From positions 145,000,730 to 145,064,729 of the forward strand of contig CM048746.1 of the NCBI GenBank assembly GCA_026315105.1: a stretch of DNA of 64,000 nucleotides. Reading direction: 5' to 3'. Made by a program: the position numbers and the translations under genes. This stretch comes from Locusta migratoria. Taxonomy: Eukaryota; Arthropoda; Insecta; Orthoptera; Acrididae. The notes below the pieces were generated by a model. The model ran no database searches. It worked only from the letters and a program-made list of their open reading frames with translations, and was not told the DNA's origin. This document shows, piece by piece, positions 9,935-20,675 of the stretch (within the stretch, counting starts at the first letter, position 1; the number at the start of each line of letters is the position of its first letter).

Positions 9935-10472
9935 ATTATATTTATTGTTAAGATCATAATTGTTGAACTATACCTGCGTATATTGTAATATGTATTTTAT
10001 CAATAAATGTCATTAAATGTGCGTAGCTGTAATTCAGTCACTCACACACGTGCTGCCTCCACACTACCACCTCATAAAATATTTACTAATCCACGTGTAA
10101 CAACCGTTATTTATCTTTCTGTTTTTTCGGAATTGTTTCGGAATTTATTATAACTGAATAAAACATAATCAGGCACGACGAAGAATAGATCTATGACTTA
10201 CAGGGTGTCCAGAAAAGGACTCCCTGATTTCAAAATTAAATATCTCGAAAACAAAGATCTATAGGGTAATGCAGTAAACGGTATGTTTATTGTGGAAGAT
10301 GTAAGAAGTTTATACAGCAGTTTGAAATAATAGTTACAAAAGCTGCTAACATATGGCGCTGTAATCGCCATACGTAATGCCTAGTATAAATAGTTATCCG
10401 AAGGCCAGAACGATCAGTTCCACTATTGAAACGTGAAAGGAGGTTAGCGTAACGAAGGAAGAGATTAAAACC

Positions 10473-12080
10473 ATGTACCTCATTGAACGACGCGTTTTTC
10501 TGGTGCTAGAGTACCACACGTTAGAAGCGAGTCCTACGGCAACAAGGCGAAATTTTCAAGCACGATTTAATGTTCCAAAAGGATCCGATGCGAAAACCAT
10601 TCGTACGCTCTTCACAAAATTTCAACGAAGAGGCAGCGTAACTGATGATCTTGTGGGACATGTTGGCCACAAGCAAACCGCAGTTACGCCTGAAAATATC
10701 GCTACGGTTTCTGGAATTATTCAGCGAAATCCAATATCATCCGTCCGTAGAATTGCATCTGAGACTGGTTTGAAGCGTTCCAGCACGCAGAAAATACTAA
10801 GAAAGAGCCTACACATGTTTCCATTCAATATTCAAACGCACAAGGCCATACCCACACGAGCTGTGCAATAAAGGGTTGCCTTTGCTAATCAGACTAGTCA
10901 GATGCTCACAATTATAGTGAAGGACTTGATGTTGGCTGCATCTGGTTTACAGATGAAGCACACTTCCACCTGAATGGATACGTGAATAAGCAGAACTGGC
11001 GATTTTGGCGTTCCGAAAAGCCATATTGGTGTGAAGCGAAACCCCTGTATTCTTCTAAACTTACTGTGTGTGCTGCAGTATGCAGCAGAGGCATTATTGG
11101 CCCTTTTTCATTCGATAAACGGTCACTGGTGCACGTTACGTTGCAATTTTGGAACAATTTGTCACCACACAGCAAGCGTTAGGGGATCGACCAGGTACTG
11201 AATGGTTTATGGAAGATGGAGCCCGACCTCATCGGACCAAACAAGTGTTTCGCTTTCTACATCTACATCTACAACCATACTCCGCAAGCCACCCGACGGT
11301 GTGTGGCGGAGGGTACCTTGAGTACCACTATCAATTTTCCGTCCTATTCCAGTCACGTATTGTTCGCGGAAAGAAGGATTGTCGGTATGCCTCTGTGTGG
11401 ACTATAATCTCTCTGATCTTATCCTCACGATCTATTCGCGAGATATACGTAGGAGGGAGCAATATACTGCTAGACTCCTCAGTAAAGGTAAGTTCTCGAA
11501 ACTTCGACAAAAGCCCGTACCGAGCGACAGAGCGTCGCTCCTACAGAGTCTTCCATTGAGTTTAGCGATCATCTCCGTAACGCTTTCACGATTGCCAAAT
11601 GATCCTGTAACGAAGTGCGCTGCTCTCCGTTGGATCTTCTCCAATTCCTCTATCAATCCCATCTGGTACGGATTCCACACTGGTGAGCAGTATTCAAGCT
11701 GTGGGCGAACAAGTGTACTGTAACGTACTTCCTTTGTTTTCGGACTGCGTTTCCTTAGAATTCTCGCTATGAATCTAAGTCTGCATTCTTGAGGAATACT
11801 TCGGGAATCGAGTCATTGCTTTGGGATATATTCCAAATTTACTGGTGCAGGCATGGATTGGCCTCCATTTGACTCTCTGTAACTTTTTTTGTGGGACACA
11901 GTAAAAGACATGGTCTACCCGAAGTATCCCGCCACACTGGACGAGCTTGAATCGGCGATCTCTGTCGCATGTGAATCCATTTTGGTTGAGACACTACGAA
12001 ATGTGATGGCGAATTTCATTCTTCGTTTGCGCCACCTCTGTAGTGCCAGTAGTGAACATTTTGAAAAGATTGTGATGTGA
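10473..12080 (+). pseudogene. Mariner-superfamily DDE transposase, disrupted
   Basis: The N-terminal frame at 10473-10871 (132 codons) holds two helix-turn-helix-like segments (SPTATRRNFQARFNV; then SSVRRIASETGLKRSSTQKIL), which would bind the terminal repeats. The catalytic domain continues in other frames: FTDEAHFHLNGYVNKQNW (first Asp codon 10952-10954), then EDGARPHRTKQVFRFL (second Asp 11215-11217). A LINE fragment then interrupts, and EYFGNRVIALGY (from about 11793), WPP and DTVKDMVYPKYPATLDELES (to 12080) follow. Near 11870-11885 the region of the third catalytic Asp reads as Asn in the best frame, with a frame change. Frameshifts, the insertion and the probable lost Asp make it inactive. 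Confidence 0.85.
11259..11785 (-). mobile_element. 5'-truncated LINE fragment (GTAGAT-tailed family) in the transposase
   Basis: On the minus strand the frame at 11680-11432 reads WNPYQMGLIEELEKIQRRAA followed by HFVTG, the region after the RT thumb in Jockey/CR1-like non-LTR elements. The 3' end is GTGTGGCGGAGTATGGTTG-like sequence ending in GTAGATGTAGATGT repeats at 11259-11275. A 4 bp TTCT appears on both sides (about 11255-11258 and 11786-11789). The same family is present at 32300-32962 and as a tail at 1650-1728. Confidence 0.8.
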
Positions 12081-12303
12081 TTGTTTGCAAAGAGTGTTTT
12101 CATACGATTATTACACTTATGTATGCTGATATGAGCTGTACAGCGTACATCGCCATCTGTTACCAGCTTTTGTGAATATTATTTCCAACTGCTGTATAAA
12201 CTTCTTACAACTTTCACAATAAACATACCGTTTACTGCATTCCTCTATCGAACTTAGTTTTCGAGATATTTAATTTTGAAATCCTTTTCTGGACACCCTG
12301 TAT

Positions 12304-12990
12304 TGACCTTCAATTGAGATCACTTTGCGTCTCATCAAACTTCATTTGAATAACGCGCTGACAGAAGCAGACGGATCTTTCTGATGCTTTTGCTTAAGTC
12401 AGACATCAGAGCGTATGGAGTTTATCGACAGTAGAGTATATTGTTTCTGAAAGACATATAAATCCAATTTTCGGCGTGCTACAGTATATTTATGAGACGC
12501 CAGTGAGGCACTCGGTGTATTGACGGCGGAGTGCTTTCCGCGCGCTGCGTTGGCCGTGGCATCCGCCTTGGGGAGCAGCTTTTCTGGCGGAGCGCGCCAG
12601 TTAAGGCGCAGTCATGCGTCCGTCGCTGATGGAGCTCGAATTTGGGGCGCCGCCAGCCGAGACGTCGAATGCTCTTCCGCTCCGAGAGGCGTCGTCTGCC
12701 GACGCCACTCCAGGCGTTCAGGCGGAGGCGAGGGCCGCGTGCGTGGGACGCGAAGTTTATTCACCGAAGTGGCGCCACGGACATCCCCATACAAGAACAG
12801 TGCAAAAGTAAAACAATCAGCTGACTCCTCTGAATAATATCTATTGTGACCGAAGGTCGGACTGGGTCGGGAGCGACTAGCGACGATCGACCGATCACGC
12901 GTCTCCGCTAACGAGAAACACTACACGAGACCACAGAGACGACAAACAATGACAACAATTGCAAACGTAGGCTTCCGCGGCAGTTGTCAC
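12304..12990. other. GC-rich unassigned region
   Basis: 12500-12800 is markedly GC-rich with overlapping open frames on both strands (for example 12520-12837), a pattern expected from composition rather than coding. No motif is recognised. It may belong to the same element family as the GC-rich stretch at 13150-13480. Confidence 0.3.
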
Positions 12991-13140
12991 TATCAATAAA
13001 ATTCTTCTGGGTATGATACCGCGTCGTCATTTTGTAAACTGTGCCGACGTTTCGGCCACTGTTGCAGGCGGCCTTCATCAGGGTCTGTGTCTGTGTCAAA
13101 ATGACGACGCGCTATCATACCCAGAAGAATTTTATTGATA
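12991..13140. repeat. Hairpin element with 44 bp arms and a hammerhead-like loop
   Basis: The arms 12991-13034 and 13097-13140 are reverse complements with about one mismatch (TATCAATAAAATTCTTCTGG against its inverse). Within the loop the minus strand carries CTGATGA (13075-13081), a GGCC/GGCC stem II and GAAA (13050-13053), followed by CGTC. This is a hammerhead-type core as found in Penelope-like elements. The surrounding GC-rich sequence may be part of the same retroelement. Confidence 0.65.
13046..13081 (-). ncRNA. Candidate hammerhead ribozyme core (hairpin loop)
   Basis: CTGATGA (13075-13081), AGGCC with GGCC closing stem II, GAAA (13050-13053), followed by CGTC. All core bases present. 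Activity is inferred only. Confidence 0.5.
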
Positions 13141-13571
13141 ATGACAACAACTAATCGAAAACAAAGACCAAAACGCAAGCCAATCGGAACCGTGACGGAG
13201 CGAAGTATGAAGTCTGATAACCACTGAATATCGAAAGTACACTGAGCGCAGTCAACACAAGCCTGAGGAGCGAGCTGTGGCTCCGGGCCCTATATAGTGC
13301 GGCTCTCTGCGCAGATGACCGGCGCGGTAGGCGCGCCACGGCGTGCAGCGCTCTAGTGGCGATGGCAGCGCTAGTAGGTTGTACGCGCCGCCTGACGGTT
13401 GCTGTCATAGGCCATGTGGTCTGGCGGGCTCTCGAACTTATCGTGCCGGGATACCAAAATATCTATCTCCGGCGGGTCCTAATACTCGAACTAAATGTTG
13501 TTGCTGTAGTCTTCAGTCAGCAGAATTGTTTGTTGCGGCTCTTCACGCTACCCTCTCCTGTGCAAGCCCCT
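13141..13571. other. GC-rich unassigned region
   Basis: Contains a GCGCTCTAGTGGCGATGG motif and moderate open frames (13343-13579, 13356-13634) that look compositional. No protein family recognised. Confidence 0.3.
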
Positions 13572-14400
13572 TCATATGACGAGGAGAGGCCGCCAATTGT
13601 GAAATTCAGATTCGATTCATACTGCGCAAAATGAAATCTAATGGCGAGAGGTGTAATTTGGCAAAGCACCAAGGTGCACTTCTCAGCCGTTGTCGAGAAA
13701 ATAGACAATTAAAAAAAAAGCCGTTGCGGTGAAATACTCTCTTACGATCTCTACGAGTAGCAACATTGTACACAGGCGTGGCGTAGCGGTAAGCGCTCGG
13801 GTTGGTAATGCGAAGGTTGCCGGATGAAATCTCGCGGCATGCAACTTTTTTATTATTTGTTTCTTTTGTAATTCAATATAATATCGCACGAACCAGAGTG
13901 ACAGTTATCATAGAAATATGTAAAGCAGAAAACAGCACGACTTTGAGCACATCTGATAAACAATGCGTTTCTACAAGAACAATTGTTTCTTAAATTATCT
14001 ATTGGGAAACACACCTGATGGACATTCTGAAAAATTGTTCTGTCGTTCCTCAAGTTTGACCCTCACTATACGTATTCGTTTCGGAATACCATTTATACTT
14101 ATTCCGTTAACTATACGTGGGAAACATTACGAAGACAATTAATAACATTTGTGAAATACAACTCTGTTTGCGGAAAACATAATGATGTTCCAAGTCGCCA
14201 GTTGCATCTAATAAGTTGCTTGAAAGTCGTTTGTAGTGGAAAAACTGGCGACTTTGAAGATCAAATGTTGTCGATTTTCTCGACAATGGCTGAGAAGTGC
14301 ATCTTGGTGCTTTGCCAAATAACACCTCTGACCATGAGCTTTCATTATGCGCAGTATGAATCGAATCTGATTTTCACAATTGGCGGCCTCCCCTTATGAG
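13572..14400. mobile_element. Non-autonomous TIR element with roughly 135 bp arms
   Basis: The left arm (13572-13706) and right arm (14266-14400) are imperfect reverse complements, sharing GGCCGCCAATTGTGAAA, CAGATTCGATTCATACTGCG, TTTGGCAAAGCACCAAG and TTGTCGAGAAAAT. The outer parts match GAGGCCGCC on both sides. There is no transposase; the interior holds a tRNA-like segment and AT-rich DNA. Confidence 0.75.
13772..13842 (+). other. tRNA-like segment inside the TIR element
   Basis: GGCGTGGCGTAGCGGTAAGC is A-box-like and GCCGGATGAAATCTCGCGGC resembles a decayed T arm, but the B box is poor. It is probably a tRNA-derived passenger rather than a functional tRNA. Confidence 0.35.
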
Positions 14401-14485
14401 ATTATATACACATGCTTTTGAATCTGCTTACTGTATTCGTCCCTCCGTCTCCCTATTCGATTGTTACCACACACACTTCCTTTAA

Positions 14486-14945
14486 ATGCTGACCCGCTCG
14501 GTTAGCCGTGTGGTCTAACGCACCGCTTTCCGAGACGTGGAGGCGTACCAGCCCCGGTTCGAATCCGCCCGGCAGATTAACAAAATGGGGTCGGAGTACC
14601 GGCCAGCCTGGATGTGGTTTTTAGGCGGTTTTCCACATCCACCTAGGTGACTACCGGGCTGATGCGCAAGTCCCCTCTCAGTTACACGATTCGCGAACAT
14701 TTCATGTTCAAAATGTTCAAATGTTTGTTAAGCTTATGGGACTTAACTACGGTGTCATCAGTCCCTAAACTTACAAACTACTTATGAACTACTTACGAAC
14801 TAGGACGGCACAAATATCCATGCCCGAGGGGGGATTCGAACCCCCGACCGTAGTGGCCGTGCTGACCGTGACTGGAGCGCCTCAGTCACCTCGGCCACCG
14901 CGGCCGGCGAACATTTCATAACACATTTTACACTTTCATACATAT
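14486..14945 (+). mobile_element. tRNA-derived SINE (family C), split by a SINE A insertion
   Basis: The head GCTCGGTTAGCCGTGTGGTC is an A box and GGTTCGAATCC is a perfect B box. It is followed by GGCCAGCCTGGATGTGGTTT, TTTCCACATCC and CCTCTCAGTTACACGATTCG. It is interrupted at 14706-14907 and resumes at 14908 with CGAACATTTCATAACAC. Confidence 0.8.
14706..14907 (-). mobile_element. tRNA-derived SINE (family A), minus strand
   Basis: A full-length copy with target duplication CGAACATTTCAT at 14694-14705 and 14908-14919. The tRNA head (GGCCGCGGTGGCCGAGGTGA) is at the right end and the ACATTTGAACATTTTGAAC end at the left. It is close in sequence to the copies at 6860 and 16697. Confidence 0.93.
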
Positions 14946-14954
14946 AAAACACAG

Positions 14955-15035
14955 CGCCACGGCTGCACACTGGTAGAGTGTCAGACTACAAATCCAAAGT
15001 TCGTGTGTTCGATCCCCGCCGGATGCTAGGATTTT
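14955..15035 (+). other. tRNA-like segment
   Basis: GGCTGCACACTGGTAGAGTG (A-box-like) and GTTCGATCCCCGCCGG (B-box-like) sit about 35 bp apart. It is probably the head of another tRNA-derived repeat and not a functional tRNA, since the acceptor ends do not pair convincingly. Confidence 0.4.
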
Positions 15036-15129
15036 AATCTGTCACTTTCCACTTCTTTCACCTCTGGCAGTATTGCTCATGTGGAAAATACCGAGTAACA
15101 CCGTAGTTCGGAACCCACGTTAAACTGTA

Positions 15130-15345
15130 GGTCCCCCTATAACTGGCTGTGTAAGACAGCTCGAAGGTCGGAGGAAGGCAACGGCATACCACCTCCAAAC
15201 AGGACCATGCCTCGTAAAGCACTGTGGGGTTCAAACCAATCTTCGGCTTGTTCGACTGCTTTACCTTTTACACATATAACACTATATACAGACATTTGGA
15301 GTACACATTTCCTCCTGGTGGGCATGGGTTGGCGGCAGGATGGGT
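15130..15345 (-). repeat. Unclassified dispersed-repeat-like segment
   Basis: On the minus strand an open frame runs through 15427-15137 without a recognised domain. The sequence has the look of a repeat (GGCATGGTCCTGTTTGGAGG), but its family is not identified. Confidence 0.3.
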
Positions 15346-16275
15346 ATCCGGTCACCCTGTAAATACTAACACATCCCAAATCCACGTTTGACGCCGTGCC
15401 GGACCTACGTGTGGGGGATAGTGCCAATGTTGACGATTCCTTGATGTCTCAGAATGTGTTCTACCACCATATCCCATCTCTTTGGATATTCCAGAAACTC
15501 CTTTTCTCCACAGTGCTGTTGAGCACCTCCTCATTAGTTACGTGAACTACACACCTAAACATCAATCGTCTGTAGCAGCGCATTTCGAAAGCTTCTATCA
15601 TATTTTTGTCTTACCTCCGTATCGCCTACGTTACACACCCATAAAATGCTACACTACAGACAAATGCTTTCAGGAAGGACTGCCTAACATTTAAACTAAT
15701 ATTGGATATCAACAAATTTCGCTTCTTAGAAATGCATTGCTTCCCATAGCCATTCTGCATTTTATATCTTCTTTACTTCGGCCATCAGAAGTTATTTTGC
15801 TACACAAATAACTAAAATCATCTACTACTTTTATTGTCTCTTTACCTAATATAATTCCTTCAGCATCACATGACTTTGTGACACTAATTTCCACTACCCT
15901 CGTTTTACTCTTGTTAATGTTCTCCTTATACCTTCCTTTCAAGACACTGTCCATTGCTGTTTCAGGTCCTTTGCTGCCTTTCACAGAGTTACTATATTGT
16001 CAGCAAACCACAAGGATTTTGTCCCCTCTCCTTGGACTTTAATTGCCTCATTAATTTCTCCTTGCATTCCTTCACAGCTTACTCAATGTACAGATTGAAC
16101 AACATTGCGGAAAAGCTACAGCCCTGTCTTACTCCCACTCTCTCTCACAGGGCTATCGTATTACTTTTTAGACAATCCTTGCCTAATGCTTCCTCTAAAA
16201 CTCTGAATCAGGCCTGTTTCCTTCATTTTGTCCAGATTCCATCTCCTCAATTTTCTACCTATGAATGCAACTAAC
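15346..16275 (-). pseudogene. RTE/CDP2-like LINE fragment, antisense
   Basis: Read on the minus strand from 16275 downward it gives a CSLSPMLFNLYIE-like motif B (near 16140-16095), then a Lys/Asn-rich thumb (about 15925-15890), and VVDDFSYLCSKITSDG (15835-15790). It then gives KCRMAMGSNAFLRSEI (15760-15712) and finally GGRTHSETSRN-like C-terminal sequence (about 15480). These match the C-terminal half of the LINE at 25721-29238 with frameshifts. It is non-functional. Confidence 0.8.
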
Positions 16276-16324
16276 AGTTCTACAGTGTGTTTCAGGAAGA
16301 ATCATCTTTCTTCTTCTTTATATG

Positions 16325-16670
16325 ATGGGTGTTCAAATGACAAGGTACGCGAAATCTTAACAGTCTAGCCGGTTGCAATTTCAGTATGCCGCTTAATAAT
16401 AATACAGTGCGACCTGTAGGAATGCGAAGCATGGGTCGTCAATCCCTCCATAAATATTTCGAGGCTGTGCTCTCAGCAGGCAAGGTGGTTCTCACCGTCT
16501 TTGTTTACGTGCGAGGCTCGATACTCAACGAGTTTCTCGAACACGGGAAAACCATTAACAGTGATGTGTACTGTGAGACACTCCGTAGCCAACGCAACTC
16601 CATGAAGTGGGATCAGCTTAAGCATTCTCCCCGCAGCCAGCAAATTTCGTCCTACCAACTGAGTCTGTCC
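16325..16670 (+). pseudogene. Mariner transposase fragment
   Basis: The frame at 16386-16670 includes AGKVVLTVFVYVRGSILNEF, EHGKTINSDVYCETL and LSLS, which align with the middle of mariner (SETMAR-type) transposases between the first and second catalytic Asp. Neither catalytic Asp is present in this fragment. It ends at an A tract (16671-16696) that precedes a SINE. Confidence 0.7.
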
Positions 16671-16696
16671 AAAAAAAAAAAAAAAAAAAAAAAAAA
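16671..16696 (+). repeat. Poly(A) tract
   Basis: 26 consecutive A separate the mariner fragment from the SINE head. It could be an expanded A-rich site at the SINE insertion. Confidence 0.9.
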
Positions 16697-16911
16697 TGCC
16701 GCCCGCGGTGGCCGAAATGACTGAGGCGCTCCAGTCACGGTCAGCACGGCCACTACGGTCGGGGGTTCGAATCCCCCCTCGGGCATGGATATTTGTGCCG
16801 TCTTAGTTCGTAACTAGTTCATAAGTAGTTCATAAGTAGTTTGTAAGTTTAGGGACTGATGACCCCGTATTTAGTCCCATAAGCTTAACAAACATTTGAA
16901 CATTTTAGAAA
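16697..16911 (+). mobile_element. tRNA-derived SINE (family A)
   Basis: A full-length head, B box GGTTCGAATCC, a core with a duplicated TTCATAAGTAG segment, and end AACAAACATTTGAACATTTT. The TTCATAAGTAG doubling is a possible subfamily marker. Confidence 0.92.
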
Positions 16912-17099
16912 AATCTCAAGCGGAAACCTTCATTTCATATAGCGAACGGGACACAGTAGAGGACTCGCTCATGTTACAGCCACTGGAATCCTTCGACTCG
17001 TTAAACAGTGGGGTAGATGTGCTCAGGCCTCTGGCAATTGCTTTTGAATAAATTCAGTTGTACCCATAGTATCGTTTCGTATCTTTTCATTTTAATATC

Positions 17100-18500
17100 C
17101 CTCGTATATAGAGTATCCGTGTGTTTGGGTGTACGTATTCCATACAACTCTACAGTTTTGTTACAATTCTGATGAAATTTTGAACATTTGACCTTCAAAC
17201 AAAGACAACGATCGCTATCGGTGTAAGGATTACGTACAAAATATAGTTCAGGAGATATGACGTCATAAACCATGAAATGAGCGATAAACTGATGCATCAC
17301 GTGACAACGTTGCGCGTTTCGTTCTGAACCACTGGACCGATTTCAACCACATTTGGTACACATGTTCCTTACCGCGATGAAACAAACGTGTATAAAGCTA
17401 TGAACGACGAGCGACACAATGAGAGTCGCCAACAACTGTGACATCAAGTGATGAGTCTTGACTCATATATTGTTTAAGAATGAGAGTACGTAGCGAATGC
17501 ACAAGCTTCAAATCTAATGTCAAACGATTATTATACATTGATCGCTGATTACCAAAAAATAAATGAAATAATGAAAGGATGATCAAACATCATGGTAGAT
17601 TAAAACTGTGTGCTGGAACCGGGATTCGAACCTGGCACGTTTCCCGTTCGGGGGCGTGCTGTCGGGGGCGACTGAGCTAACCCAGCACGCTTCCCGGCGT
17701 GTCCTCACAACCTTACTTCTGCCAGTACCTCGCCACCTACTTTCCAAGAAATACTTTACAGAAGTTCTCCTACGAAACTTGCAGGACAAGCAATCCCGGA
17801 TGAAAGGAAATGGCGGTGACACGGCTTAGCCACGGCCTAAGGAATGTTCCCAGAATGAAACTTTCACTATGCAGCTGAGTGTGTGCTATTATGAAATTTC
17901 CTGGAAAATTAAAATTGTGTCCCGGAACCGGGATATGAACCTGGAAAGTTTCAAAAGTAGGACGCGAGGTACTGGCAGAGGTAAAGTTGTTAGGACGGAC
18001 CGTGAAGCGTGCTGGGATAGCTCAGTCAGTAGTGCGTTTGCCCACGAAAGGGAATAGTCCGAAGTTCCAATCCCGGTTCGCGCACACAAATCTAATCTGC
18101 CAGGAAGTTTCGTATATCGGTCCAAACTCTCCTGCAGAGTGAAAGTTTCGTTCATTGAAGTATGATGTTTCTCGCTTACTACTTTTCCGCTGTTTATTGA
18201 GTAAAACTACGTCATTCGTAATGACGTTACAATAATATCTACACTACAAATTCAATCCGAGGAATTTTTATAGACAGGATACATACACATACAACTGAAT
18301 GTACCTTCGAAATTGTATCACATTACGACACGTAGTTCATGAGATATGAGGACACGAAAAGTACCGTTTATGGAAAACCACCCCTTCACGCATCAAGTTT
18401 CAATTCATTACTTATTTACAAGTAATTGTATTCGTAACAGATTTTACACTTACACAAATGAATAAATACATTTAAAATTATACAATCCTGCAACACGTAA
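17100..18500 (+). repeat. Dispersed repeat R, copy 1, interrupted by a tRNA-like insert
   Basis: The sequence at 17100-17585 and 18160-18500 aligns with 43890-44660: GACCGATTTCAACC, GGAGATATGACGTCAT, TACTTTTCCGCTGTT, GAAATTGTATCACATTACGA and TAGTTCATGAGATATGAGGA. This sort of sequence is often seen in non-autonomous Helitron-like elements, but no terminus is seen here. A second insert (17586-18158) splits it. Confidence 0.65.
17586..18158. mobile_element. tRNA-like inverted insertion, second locus
   Basis: The left part (17586-17930) is in minus orientation and the right part (17935-18158) in plus orientation, each with a tRNA-like head (GGAACCGGGATTCGAACC on the left; GCTGGGATAGCTCAGTCAGT on the right). 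Both share the AGAATGAAACTTTCACT / CTGCAGAGTGAAAGTTTC blocks with the insert at 6439-7543. It is older and more diverged than that copy. Confidence 0.65.
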
Positions 18501-18898
18501 TTTCATAAATGTGGGATAATATATGCCGTGATGAGTAAAATCCTGTCATCATGCACCGCGATTTGATTCATATCGCACGGCAGTCTATTAAATACTGCGG
18601 AATGGATCTGACATCTCCCTGTCTCTCATACGAACAACTTGCTGTTGCTTGCTCAAGGGTGAACCCACCGAATATTTTAAGCATACTACCTCCTGGAGAA
18701 GTAACAAGGAATACATACTCAAAAACATATATATTTTATTAGATGCTGAAGCAATGCACGTAAAAATTTCAACATTTTCAACAGGTGAAGATTATTAAAG
18801 AAAAATAATTCCCACATGAGTTTATAAATGATATAAAAATCCTTTTATTCGAAAAATTGCAAATTTTATAATGAGATGAAAATCCGAATAAAATGATT
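18501..18898. other. Unassigned AT-rich spacer
   Basis: A short frame at 18551-18742 has no recognisable domain. No repeat recognised. Confidence 0.35.
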
Positions 18899-19058
18899 AG
18901 AAGCTTATGGGACTTAACTGTTGGGTCATCAGTCTCTAAACTAACTTATACTCCATGCCCGATGGGGAATTAGAACCCCGACGGGGAACGCCCTCGCGCA
19001 TCGGACCACACGTATTGGAGTATAGCGCCTCAAAGCGCACGGCCACTCCGCCGCGGCA
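18899..19058 (-). mobile_element. tRNA-derived SINE, diverged, minus strand
   Basis: AGCTTATGGGACTTAACTG and GGGTCATCAGTCTCTAAACT mark the inverted SINE core. The head is at the right (CCGCGGCGGAGTGGCCGTGC on the minus strand), with internal deletions and a degraded B box. Confidence 0.8.
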
Positions 19059-19793
19059 AAATCCTAGAATATGAAAATAAAAATCTGTTTTAACTCCCCT
19101 GAACATACAGTGCCGCTGTCGAGTTTGCCAGAAGTGCCTAATCATCTCCAAAAGTCAGACAATCAATTTTGAGGCCTTCCCTCATGTACCCTAGGCAAAT
19201 GCCACTCTCTCCGTTCATTCCATTTCTTTTTTATTATCTAGTCAAGTATACGGGTGCATGCTGTTATGCTTAAAAAAGTAATTCGTGAAAACAATGCAAC
19301 ATATTAACCTTTTTTTCTTACTAGAAAGAAAATTGTTAATTATGTCCACTAGACATTTTCTAAGTAAGAAAAATCCTTATCCCGCCTCCACAAGGTCGTA
19401 CAACAACATTATTTTAAAACCTGTAGAAAAACGTCAGCAAAATGTTTCTGAAGAAGTTATTTTCATAACATACGAATAGAAATAGTCAGTTGAAAAAAAG
19501 GGCTCAAAAAGTGGAAGGTTTTCAAAGTGATTCATTGATACAAGGTCATAAAATTAAAAAAATTCTTTGATGGCGTGATATTAAAACTCTCCACGAAGAA
19601 AACAGACCAAAAACCGTTGCTCTACGGCGATTCCCTGAGCAACTCTAGCCAGTTACGGAGAGAGCCTCTTTCTCTAAAACATCTACATATCTCGAAAAAA
19701 GTTAGTATTTCTAAATTTGTCGAACAAGTACTATTTTACTTATCTCTTTCCATACTTAAGGCAAATAGTTATATAAAATCTATGGACCTCGAG
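19059..19793. other. Unassigned AT-rich region
   Basis: Short frames only (19285-19479, 19575-19907 start), no domain recognised. Confidence 0.35.
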
Positions 19794-19975
19794 TCGGCTG
19801 CAGTGGCCGAGCGGTCTGTGGCGCGCCAGTCACAGTCTGCAAGGCCGCTACGGTCGGGGATTCGAATCCCTCCTCGGGCATTGATGTTTGTGTCGTCTTT
19901 AGTATAAGCTGGTTCATAAGTAGTTTGTAAGTTTAGGGACTGATGACCCCGTAAGCTTAACAAACATTTGAAACA
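19794..19975 (+). mobile_element. tRNA-derived SINE (family A)
   Basis: Head GGCTGCAGTGGCCGAGCGGT, B box GGGGATTCGAATCCC, core GTTTGTAAGTTTAGGGACTG, end AACAAACATTTGAAA. The target duplication is approximately TATGG(A/G)CCTCGA at 19781-19792 and 19976-19987, with one mismatch. Confidence 0.9.
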
Positions 19976-20099
19976 TATGGGCCTCGAATGACCGCCATAT
20001 TCTGATTACCACATTAAAGAAGAAGTTGTTGAGTGCAGTACAGTGTATAAATAAATTCGTAAAATAAAATCCAATAATAAATGAAGTGACTAATAAGTA

Positions 20100-20496
20100 A
20101 GAATGGAAACTTAGTTCAGTTCATTCAGGCACGTGCGAGAAAAAAAGCAGACCTACGCCGCATTCCGACAGTGTGTCGATCGGCTAACGTATCAGATTCA
20201 GCGCGACACTCTCCCGTCAAGTATTCACGTTTGGCAAGAAGTCCATCGCTCTCTCCGCAAGCGGAAGCCGTTGATTAAGTGATCAGACCATCGACTGACG
20301 AAATCACGTGAAAGCACAGACTGTAAAACTTGAGCGACGCGGACTTGTAGAAGGAGCGTGACGTTCGACCTTTCTAGAAACTGTACAACGTGACAGTAGA
20401 ACACAACGACCCCGAAGATCGTTCACCTCCACCCAGGTCCATCAAATAAATACCACAGCCGTGAGTCGACGCAGGACAGAAAGAGACAGATAGATT
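20100..20496. other. Unassigned region, possible LTR or decayed coding DNA
   Basis: The sequence has a balanced composition unlike the AT-rich spacers and short broken frames. No motif is recognised. Confidence 0.25.
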
Positions 20497-20664
20497 CAAA
20501 AAATGTTCAAATGTTTGTACAGTTTATGGGACTTAACTACGGGGTCATCAGTCCCTAAACTTACAAACTACTTATGAACTACTTACGAACTAGGACGGCA
20601 CAAATATCCATGCCCGAGGGGGGATTCGAACCCCCGACCGTAGTAGCCGTGGACCGCGGCCGGC
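20497..20664 (-). mobile_element. tRNA-derived SINE (family A), minus strand, head deleted
   Basis: The target duplication ACAGATAGATT lies at 20486-20496 and 20665-20675. The core and B box are intact, but about 35 bp between the B-box side and GGCCGCGGTCC are missing, which removes most of the A-box half. Confidence 0.9.
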
Positions 20665-20675
20665 ACAGATAGATT

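Larger units (their letters stand above)
10201..12300 (+). mobile_element. Tc1/mariner-superfamily transposon with TA target duplication
   Basis: The ends are CAGGGTGTCCAGAAAAGGA at 10201-10219 and its inverse at 12281-12300. TA is duplicated at 10199-10200 and 12301-12302. The inverted termini extend about 150 bp inward. The element carries one transposase, interrupted by a LINE fragment at 11259-11785; without that piece it is about 1.57 kb. Confidence 0.9.

Noticed and set aside
12520..12837. 105-codon Ala/Arg/Ser-rich frame
   Set aside because: High GC content opens frames on both strands here (12612-12794 minus, 12614-12811 plus); no motif.
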